DNA from: Candidatus Thorarchaeota archaeon
GTDB taxonomy: Archaea; Asgardarchaeota; Thorarchaeia; Thorarchaeales; Thorarchaeaceae
DNA length: 55,161 bases
Direction: 5' to 3'
Assembly (NCBI GenBank): GCA_030612365.1
Contig: JAUWOA010000004.1
Coordinates: forward strand, 1 to 55,161
Below are positions 51,930-55,161 of the stretch, one piece after another; position 1 is the stretch's first letter, and each line of letters opens with the position of its first letter. The notes under the pieces are model-generated. The model ran no database searches, was not told the DNA's origin, and was given only the letters and a program-made list of their open reading frames with translations. The translations under genes were made by a program, and so were the position numbers.

Positions 51930-53972
51930 ATGAATAAGTATCCAAGTAAAGACCCCGTTCTGGTAACATGTGGTCTTCCCTATGCCAGCGGGGAGATGCA
52001 CATAGGTCATCTTCGCACCTATGTTCCTGCTGACGTGTTTGTTAGACTTCTGAAGAAAATGCAGACTGAGGTTGTTTTCATATGCGGGTCTGACACGCAC
52101 GGGACTCCGGTGGTCACCACAGCTGAGAAACTAGGAGTTTCGCCAAAAGAGGTCTACGAGAAGTATCACAAGCACTACCTTGAGACCTTCCCCCGCTTGG
52201 GAATAGAGTTCGACAATTACTCCACGACCAACGACCCGGAAAACCGCCACAGGACCCGCCAACTGGTTTCAGCTCTCCAGGAGAATGGCCATATCTACGC
52301 CAAGGACTTGGAGTCACCCTTCTGCGACCAATGCGGCAGGTCTCTGCCGGACCGATTCGTACGGGGTACATGCCCACACTGTGGTGCGGACGCCAGAGGC
52401 GACGAGTGCGATCAAGGCTGTGGTCGGTACTTGGAGCCTGGAGAAATACTCAATCCACGGTGTGCAATCTGTGACTCTCCCACTCGACCTGTGACGCGTG
52501 AACACTACTACTTCAAATTGAGTGCGTTTGAGGACTTCCTGAAAGACTTCCTCACCAACATGGATGGCACCAAGAATGCTCGGAACTACGCTCTGGGCTG
52601 GGTTAAGGAAGGGCTCAGGGACTGGTGCATAACACGTGATTTGAACTGGGGATTCAAGTTTCCTGGTGATGAAAGTCTAACTCTCTACGTTTGGGTGGAT
52701 GCGCCAATCGGTTACATGTCGGGCACTGAAATCTGGTCCAAGAAGATTGGCAAGCCCAAGGAATGGGAAAAATACTGGAAGCCAGGAAACGGTCGCCTTG
52801 TTCACTACATCGGTCAGGATATCGTGTACCATCACTGCATCTTCTGGCCCGCCATGTTGAAGGGCAGTGGCTACAACTTACCCGATGCCATAGTGGCGTC
52901 TGGAATGCTCAAGATTGAAGGTCACAACTTCAGCAGGGGTAGGGGCTATGTCGTCTGGATAAAAGAGGATTATCTAGACAAGGGGCTCGATCCGGATTAT
53001 CTCCGCTACTTCATGGTGTCAGGCACTTCGCAAACAAAGGATTTGGATTTCTCTTGGCAGAACTTGGCAGACAAGGTGAATAACGAGCTAGTGGCGACCT
53101 TTGGCAACTTCATCTACAGGGGTCTTCACTTCACCAAGAAGCACTTTGGCGAAGTCCCGAAAGGAGAGCTCGACCCGAACCTGAGGAAGGAAATAGAAAA
53201 GACAATCGAAACCATCATCTCTGCTACAAATGAGTATGAGCTCAAGAAGGTGAGTGATGCAATCTTGCGTCTCGCATCAGTTGGTAATGAGTACTTCCAA
53301 TCGAATGCACCTTGGAAGTCGGTGAAGACAGACAAAGACAAAGCAGGTGTGATTCTCTACAATGCTATCGCCCTTGCCAAAGCCCTCGCAATTCTTATTG
53401 AACCAATCATGCCGACTGTGGCTGAGAAGATTTGGAGCCAGTTGGGGCTTGAAGGCTCTAAGGTCCATGAGGTACCGCTCGAAGAGGCACTTAAGCCTCC
53501 GCAGGTCGGTGCCAAGCTGGGCACGCCGGTTCCAGTTATCTCAAAGATAGATGACAAGGTATTGGCTGACCTCAAAGAATCAATCTCAAAAAGAGTGAAG
53601 GCTGCTGAAGCGGCTGAACGAGGTGAAACGGAAGTGGAAGAGGAGTTGGTGTCGTTTGATGATTTCAAGCGAATGGATATACGCGCAGGGAAAATACTGG
53701 ATGCAACCAAGGTGCCTAAGACAAAGAAGCTGCTAGAGCTCAAAGTTGATCTCGGGTCTGAGGTAAGGGTCATTGTTACAGGACTCGCGGATCAGTACAA
53801 GCCTGAAGATCTCAAGGGTTTGACTGCGTTGTTCTTAACGAATCTCGAATCGAAGAAGATTGGCGGCATCGAGAGCAAGGGAATGATTCTGGCTGTTGAG
53901 AAGGCTGACGAACTTGGTCGCTGGATTCCTGTGACAATCGAAGGCGTACCTCCTGGCAGTAAGGCGGCCTGA
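51930..53972 (+). CDS. metG: Methionyl-tRNA synthetase with C-terminal tRNA-binding domain
   Basis: 680 aa. HIGH is intact (MHIGH, residues 23-27). Two zinc knuckles (CDQCG, CPHCG, CDQGC, CAIC) lie at about 127-180, as in the two-knuckle MetRS type. The KMSKS loop is degenerate: NFSRGRG at about 333-339 replaces KMSKSRG, losing the first Lys and changing the second to Arg. From about 570 an EMAPII/Arc1p-like OB domain follows (FKRMDIRAGKIL...VTGLADQY...SKGMILAVE), giving an elongated, possibly dimer-forming enzyme. Charges tRNA-Met for initiation and elongation. Start ATG 51930 is clear from MNKYPSKDPVLVTCGLPYASG. Confidence 0.95.
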   Translation: MNKYPSKDPVLVTCGLPYASGEMHIGHLRTYVPADVFVRLLKKMQTEVVFICGSDTHGTPVVTTAEKLGVSPKEVYEKYHKHYLETFPRLGIEFDNYSTTNDPENRHRTRQLVSALQENGHIYAKDLESPFCDQCGRSLPDRFVRGTCPHCGADARGDECDQGCGRYLEPGEILNPRCAICDSPTRPVTREHYYFKLSAFEDFLKDFLTNMDGTKNARNYALGWVKEGLRDWCITRDLNWGFKFPGDESLTLYVWVDAPIGYMSGTEIWSKKIGKPKEWEKYWKPGNGRLVHYIGQDIVYHHCIFWPAMLKGSGYNLPDAIVASGMLKIEGHNFSRGRGYVVWIKEDYLDKGLDPDYLRYFMVSGTSQTKDLDFSWQNLADKVNNELVATFGNFIYRGLHFTKKHFGEVPKGELDPNLRKEIEKTIETIISATNEYELKKVSDAILRLASVGNEYFQSNAPWKSVKTDKDKAGVILYNAIALAKALAILIEPIMPTVAEKIWSQLGLEGSKVHEVPLEEALKPPQVGAKLGTPVPVISKIDDKVLADLKESISKRVKAAEAAERGETEVEEELVSFDDFKRMDIRAGKILDATKVPKTKKLLELKVDLGSEVRVIVTGLADQYKPEDLKGLTALFLTNLESKKIGGIESKGMILAVEKADELGRWIPVTIEGVPPGSKAA

Positions 53973-54069
53973 ATCATCAAGTTGTGGACACAAGAAGCAA
54001 TTGACAATTGCGGGTCCGATGTCGGGAAGGCGCTACTACAGTATCATGGACACACAGCATATATGAATA

Positions 54070-54096
54070 GCAGGAGGGGTAGGAAACCCCTCTGCC
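54070..54096. terminator. Stem-loop between metG and the histidine kinase gene
   Basis: GCAGGAGGGGT and ACCCCTCTGC pair over 10 bp with one bulged G and a 5-nt loop, in the gap between two convergent genes. No T-run follows on either strand. Possible shared end-of-transcript element. Confidence 0.35.
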
Positions 54097-54182
54097 ACTA
54101 TCTGTTCATCGTCACTCCGCCGAACATATACTGCGTGTTCTTCCCTGCCTTGAGAATGCTAAAGGCATCTTGTGCTCAAGCG

Positions 54183-55161
54183 TCAGTTACACTCATTTTC
54201 TACCACATCAATTGGGAACGAGATGACTGCCCGGGTTCCCTTTCCTTTCTCACTTTGAAGAGAAATATCGCCGCCATGATCTTCCATGATTCTTCGAGAA
54301 ACTGCAAGCCCCAATCCAGTCCCCTTCTTCTTGGTCGTGAAGAAAGGATTGAATATTTTCTCAGCGATTTTGGTCGACATGCCAACGCCACTGTCAGCAA
54401 ATGAAACCTTAACATATCCCTCCTTACGCCAAGATGAAATGACAAGCTTGCCGCCATCGGGCATGGCTTCTGCGGCGTTCTTCAAGAGATTGATTAGCAC
54501 CTGTTTGATCTGCTCTGGATCGAAGGATATGATAGGTAGATCACTATCCAAAGACTGTTCATGGTTGATTTTCCTATTCTGCAAGTCGTTTTCCATGAGT
54601 GCCATTGCATTCCTGATTGTTGAATTTATGTTTAGTAGCTCTCTTTTGAGTCTAGATGAGCGCGTGAAATCAGTAACATTCGTCAGCATCGATTCCAAGC
54701 GTCTAATTTCCCTCTGTATGACTTCCAAATTCACGCGGTTGGAATCATTATCGGAAAGGGACTCTTCTATCAGGCCAGCCAGTCCACCAATGACCATTAG
54801 GGGATTTCTGATTTCATGTGAGAGATAAGCTGCAGCTTCTCCTATAGCCGCAAAACGCTCAGACCGGATAAGTTTGTCTTGCATATCAACAAGATTCTGT
54901 ATGCTTACCTTGACTCTATCTCTTTCTAATCGTACTTCAGCTTCAGAACGCTTCAAATCGGTGATGTCACGAGCTGCGGCAAAGGCGGCTATCACTTCTC
55001 CTGTCTGGCCCCTGTAGAGCGACGCATTGTAGGCGACAATGGTTTCAGTCCCGTCGCGGGCCTTCATGACCAGCTCGTAGTCGCGGACCTCTCCCTTCTT
55101 GAAGACCATCATGACGCCCTTGCGTGCCTTCTCCGGGTCTGTGAAGTAGTCAGCAAACGGA
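54183..55161 (-). CDS. PAS-domain sensor histidine kinase, 5' part beyond the window
   Basis: At least 325 codons; the frame is open to the window edge and the PAS/PAC module (FTDPEKARKGVMMVF, YNASLYRG, AAARDITDLKRSE) is still under way there, so the true start is outside. It continues with a coiled-coil linker and the phospho-acceptor H-box LSHEIRNPL. The ATPase domain carries N-box LINLLKNAAEAMPDGG, G1 DSGVGM, F-box NPFFTTKK and G2 GTGLGLA. The kinase would autophosphorylate in response to a signal sensed by PAS; no transmembrane segment is in the visible part. No response regulator is adjacent. Confidence 0.9.
   Translation of the reverse strand, partial: PFADYFTDPEKARKGVMMVFKKGEVRDYELVMKARDGTETIVAYNASLYRGQTGEVIAAFAAARDITDLKRSEAEVRLERDRVKVSIQNLVDMQDKLIRSERFAAIGEAAAYLSHEIRNPLMVIGGLAGLIEESLSDNDSNRVNLEVIQREIRRLESMLTNVTDFTRSSRLKRELLNINSTIRNAMALMENDLQNRKINHEQSLDSDLPIISFDPEQIKQVLINLLKNAAEAMPDGGKLVISSWRKEGYVKVSFADSGVGMSTKIAEKIFNPFFTTKKKGTGLGLAVSRRIMEDHGGDISLQSEKGKGTRAVISFPIDVVENECN

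Noticed and set aside
53982-54404. 140-codon plus-strand frame after metG
   Set aside because: Overlaps the end of the histidine kinase on the other strand and has no domain or ribosome binding site; a shadow frame.

Overview
The window reads as archaeal DNA, most likely from an Asgard archaeon (Thorarchaeia-like; this placement is an inference). The archaeal markers are a group II chaperonin (thermosome), ribosomal protein S17e, an ATP-dependent DNA ligase, a mevalonate-pathway HMG-CoA synthase/thiolase/DUF35 cluster, an archaeal-type phosphopantetheine adenylyltransferase fused to GTP-dependent dephospho-CoA kinase, MptA/FolE2, 2-oxoacid:ferredoxin oxidoreductase, and TATA boxes about 22-28 nt upstream of several genes. 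The Asgard hint is a very large surface protein whose cytoplasmic tail looks like a longin/roadblock-type domain.

Layout. Positions 1-9.7 kb are an accessory region. It holds a TnpB-family RNA-guided nuclease gene with a candidate omega RNA, a tRNA-Gly(TCC), an array of short repeats, poorly conserved membrane and secreted proteins, two broken genes and several families of dispersed direct repeats. Positions 9.7-17.1 kb (minus strand) hold a zinc-ribbon/winged-helix protein and a tightly overlapping five-gene redox operon (NuoE-, NuoF- and NuoG-like plus NfnA/NfnB-like) that probably encodes one NADH/ferredoxin/NADP enzyme. Positions 17.1-32 kb hold housekeeping genes, mostly on the minus strand: methyltransferase, NAD(P)HX repair enzyme, CoA biosynthesis fusion, metallophosphoesterase, the mevalonate entry operon, an asparagine-synthetase-like protein with a dead glutaminase site, an AbrB-ACT-like regulator, an unknown 525-aa protein, an alpha/alpha-toroid surface protein, thioredoxin reductase and the thermosome.

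Positions 32.2-38.7 kb (plus strand) hold a TCA-type run: 2-oxoacid:ferredoxin oxidoreductase alpha and beta, class II fumarase, and succinate dehydrogenase/fumarate reductase flavoprotein and iron-sulfur subunits, with no recognisable membrane anchor genes beside them. Positions 38.8-45.8 kb hold a membrane protein, a CDF transporter fused to a NifX-like domain, an orphan DNA methyltransferase, S17e, DNA ligase, and a 6-pyruvoyltetrahydropterin-synthase/QueD plus MptA pair. Positions 46-51.1 kb are the 1,689-aa surface protein with an internal 582-bp tandem duplication. Positions 51.3-55.2 kb hold tandem repeats, a 47-aa gene, a ribbon-helix-helix-like reading frame without a normal start, methionyl-tRNA synthetase, and the C-terminal part of a PAS histidine kinase that runs off the right edge.

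The metabolic genes fit an anaerobic, ferredoxin-based lifestyle. Ferredoxin reduced by the 2-oxoacid oxidoreductase could be balanced against NADH and NADPH by the NuoEFG-Nfn enzyme, while fumarase and SdhAB/FrdAB interconvert malate, fumarate and succinate.
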